From: an uncultured Parasphingopyxis sp.
Lineage (GTDB): Bacteria > Pseudomonadota > Alphaproteobacteria > Sphingomonadales > Sphingomonadaceae
DNA: 64,000 bases
Assembly: GCA_947259005.1 (NCBI GenBank)
Contig: CAMYKP010000007.1
Location: 186,001 to 250,000 of the forward strand
Direction of reading: 5' to 3'
The notes under the pieces are model-generated. The model made no database searches. It saw nothing but the letters and a program-made list of their open reading frames with translations, and was not told the DNA's origin. A program made the translations under genes and the position numbers. Positions 62,142 to 64,000 of this stretch are shown here, one piece after another (position 1 is the first letter of the stretch; each line of letters starts with the position of its first letter).

Positions 62142-63127
62142 GCCCAACCCTCCACACCGCGTTGCTGGCGGGTGAGGACATCGAGACAGGCCATGCGGAC
62201 GGCGACGCCCATTTCGACCTGCTCGGTGATGGCCGAACGCTCCAGATCGTCGGCAATGTCGCTGGCGATCTCAACGCCTCGGTTCATTGGCCCCGGATGC
62301 ATGACCAGTGCGCCGGGCGCGGCCCGTTCCAGCCGTTCGCGCGTGAGACCGTACAGCGCGAAATATTCGCGAGAGGAGGGGATGAAGCCGCCCTGCATCC
62401 GTTCATTCTGGACACGCAGCATCATGACCACGTCCGCGCCGTCCAGGCCGGCGTCGAAATCGGTGAACGGGGTGACGCCCAGCCGGTCTATCGCCGCCGG
62501 CATCAGGGTAGGGGGCGCAATCACGCGGACCTCCGCACCCAGCGCCGTTAGCGCAAGGATATTGGAACGGGCGACCCGGCTGTGCAGGATATCGCCGCAA
62601 ATCGCGACCCGCTGTTTCTCCAGCGCGCCCTTGCGGCGGCGGATGGTCAGCGCATCGAGCAACGCTTGTGTCGGATGCTCGTGCCAGCCATCGCCGGCAT
62701 TGAGCACCGGACAATCCACCTTGTCGGCAATCAGTTGCACCGCACCCGAGGCCTGGTGCCGGATCACGATGACATCGGCGCGCATGGCATTCAGCGTGAC
62801 GGCCGTATCGATCAGCGTTTCGCCTTTTTTCACACTGGATTGCGCGGCGTGCATGTTGACGACATCCGCCCCGAGTCGTTTTCCGGCGATCTCGAACGAG
62901 AGTAATGTACGCGTCGAGGCTTCGAAAAAGGCGTTGATCTGTGTAAGCCCGGCCAGCCGGTCATCATGCTTGGACGATTGCCGGTTCAGCTCCACCCATT
63001 GCTCGGCTTCATCGAGCAAAAAAGTGATTTCCCATGGCTGGAGCCCGAAAATACCGGTCAAATGCCTGTGCGGAAACGGGTGCGCGCCTTCGGGTGTGGC
63101 CGCAGAAATAGGAATCGCCTGTGACAT
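62138..63127 (-). CDS. pyrB: Aspartate carbamoyltransferase catalytic chain PyrB
   Basis: 329 residues. Carbamoyl-phosphate site [25 protein letters not shown] (STRT motif), the second-domain [32 protein letters not shown] and the aspartate-binding [12 protein letters not shown]. First committed step of pyrimidine synthesis. No regulatory PyrI is present, as expected when a PyrC' partner is fused to the operon. First gene of the pair. Confidence 0.95.
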   Translation of the reverse strand: MSQAIPISAATPEGAHPFPHRHLTGIFGLQPWEITFLLDEAEQWVELNRQSSKHDDRLAGLTQINAFFEASTRTLLSFEIAGKRLGADVVNMHAAQSSVKKGETLIDTAVTLNAMRADVIVIRHQASGAVQLIADKVDCPVLNAGDGWHEHPTQALLDALTIRRRKGALEKQRVAICGDILHSRVARSNILALTALGAEVRVIAPPTLMPAAIDRLGVTPFTDFDAGLDGADVVMMLRVQNERMQGGFIPSSREYFALYGLTRERLERAAPGALVMHPGPMNRGVEIASDIADDLERSAITEQVEMGVAVRMACLDVLTRQQRGVEGWA

Positions 63128-63220
63128 TAAAGGGGTCTCTTAGACGCGAGAGGTTAAGGGAGCAATACGGCTTGATGCGCAGCGCGTTTACTGGGTGCCA
63201 TCGAGAAGAATCGGTCAAAC

Positions 63221-63249
63221 TTGCTTTACCGCGACATTAGGCGTCTAAT
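63221..63249 (+). promoter_or_regulatory. Candidate promoter of the lipoprotein gene
   Basis: TTGCTT (63221-63226) and TCTAAT (63244-63249) with a 17-base spacer, 31 bases upstream of the start at 63281. Good spacing, moderate match. Confidence 0.35.
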
Positions 63250-63280
63250 TCCCGATCTTAGATTGTCTAAGAGGGGAACG

Positions 63281-63694
63281 ATGATGAAAAAGGTTGTTGT
63301 ACTTGTAAGTGTGTTGGCTCTTGGCGCGTGCGCGGAAAGCGCACCTGAAGCCGAATCCGCGACCGAAGTGGAAGCGACTGAGGATGCAGGCGTGGATATG
63401 TCTGCATGGGTCGGCGACTATTCTCTCGTATATGACGATGGCACGGAAGCCACGCTGAGCATCGCCGCCGATGGCGCCTATACCGGCAGCAATGGCGATG
63501 AGACGGTGACGGGCGCGATCACGCTGGGTGACGGCGGCGCGTTCTGCTACACCGCCGAAGGCAGTGACGACACCGAATGCTGGACGAATGGCGAGGCCAA
63601 TGAAGATGGCAGCTGGGTATCGACCAGCGATGCCGGCCGCAGCGCAACGGTGAGCCGTGTGGAAGAAACCGCTGACGCGGATCCCGCAGCCTAA
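63281..63694 (+). CDS. Small lipoprotein
   Basis: About 137 residues. Lipobox LALGACAES directs lipid attachment to Cys 17 or so after a short signal peptide (KKVVVLVSVLALG). An acidic linker (APEAESATEVEATEDAG) is followed by a small beta domain (WVGDYSLVYDDGTEATLSIAADGAYTGS...FCYTAEGSDDTECWTNGE) with two cysteines. Double ATG; AGAGGGGAACG ribosome site. Function unknown. Confidence 0.75.
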   Translation: MMKKVVVLVSVLALGACAESAPEAESATEVEATEDAGVDMSAWVGDYSLVYDDGTEATLSIAADGAYTGSNGDETVTGAITLGDGGAFCYTAEGSDDTECWTNGEANEDGSWVSTSDAGRSATVSRVEETADADPAA

Positions 63695-63734
63695 GCATTT
63701 TTTAGATCGGGGCGGCAGGCACCGCCTATGGTGC

Positions 63735-63776
63735 AAAAAAAGGGTCGGGACGGCTAGCCGTTACCCGGCCCTTTTT
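63735..63776. terminator. Bidirectional rho-independent terminator
   Basis: AAAAAGGG-TCGGG and CCCGG-CCCTTTTT arms close over an inner perfect palindrome ACGGCTAGCCGT. A-run and T-run on either side serve the convergent lipoprotein and ruvX genes. Confidence 0.85.
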
Positions 63777-63784
63777 GCTTCAGG

Positions 63785-64000
63785 CTATAGCGCCACCAGC
63801 GCATCGATTGCGCCCTGCAGGATAAACGCCGCCGCTGCTGCATCGACCCGGGCGGCGCGCTTTTTGCGGGTGACGTCCTGCTCGATCATCGCGCGTTCGA
63901 CGGCTTGTGTGGACCAGCGTTCGTCGCGGAGCAGGATCGGCAGGTCCAGCGCCTGATCCACATTGCGCGCAAAGGCGCGGGTGGACTGGGTTTGCGGGCT
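63785..64000 (-). CDS. ruvX: Putative Holliday junction resolvase RuvX/YqgF, C-terminal part
   Basis: The last 71 residues of the protein, cut by the window edge: [47 protein letters not shown] matches the C-terminal half of YqgF/RuvX (conserved DERxST, RKKRxxxVDxxAAxxILQ; quoted in part). The catalytic N-terminal Asp lies outside the window. The family acts in pre-16S rRNA processing and has an RNase H-like fold. Confidence 0.88.
   Translation of the reverse strand, partial: SPQTQSTRAFARNVDQALDLPILLRDERWSTQAVERAMIEQDVTRKKRAARVDAAAAAFILQGAIDALVAL

Overview
The window looks like a chromosomal segment of a G+C-rich alphaproteobacterium, most likely of the order Sphingomonadales. The evidence is protein content and order: an RcdA-type DUF1465 protein, alphaproteobacterial MreBCD-PBP2-RodA, an endonuclease-type MutL, adjacent pyrB and pseudo-pyrC, ilvBH-ilvC-leuA, a PEP-CTERM-like surface protein and an Flp pilin. 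The species cannot be named from the sequence. All family assignments come from reading motifs, without any database search.

Layout. 1-15.2 kb is chromosome with small regulators (DksA-like, two DUF465 proteins, Hsp20 behind a probable ROSE RNA thermometer, RcdA), a nitronate monooxygenase-like enzyme, a membrane-anchored FAH-fold protein, a TIR protein abutting a secreted partner, a MarR/S41-peptidase divergon, a TauE-type permease, several hypotheticals and a Ser/Gly/Asn-tailed Flp pilin. 15.39-38.19 kb is an integrated island bounded by a perfect 50-bp direct repeat of the 3' part of tRNA-Lys(CTT); the intact tRNA is at the right end and a tyrosine integrase at the left end. 38.3-64 kb is conserved chromosome: GT4 glycosyltransferase, rodA-mrdA-mreD-mreC-mreB, mutL, MOSC, DUF167, leuA, ilvC, ilvH, ilvB, miaA, serB, PilZ-like, two divergent SPOR-protein loci with a ParA and an RHH-like protein, pyrC'-pyrB, a lipoprotein and the 3' end of ruvX.

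The island is a mosaic of putative defence modules separated by three copies of a roughly 140-bp intergenic repeat (19.06, 23.67 and 27.10 kb). The modules are: integrase plus phage-satellite-like small genes; a secreted 18-repeat TPR protein, an IS110 stump and a decapitated DUF3883-type locus; a divergent pair made of a PD-(D/E)XK-like protein and an ATPase fused to an Mrr-like nuclease; a methyltransferase stump coupled to a 1649-residue DUF4011 helicase-nuclease; and a three-gene SIR2 / middle-component / SMC-ATPase operon resembling Lamassu (ABC three-component) systems. The repeats share a doubled GGGCAAC-type motif with sequences near both island ends, which suggests that they are integrase arm sites or old element ends.

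The other notable item is a leuA leader: a 15-residue peptide with four Leu codons and one Ile codon, whose codon stretch is complementary at 13 of 15 positions to the sequence just upstream of leuA. This predicts translational attenuation.
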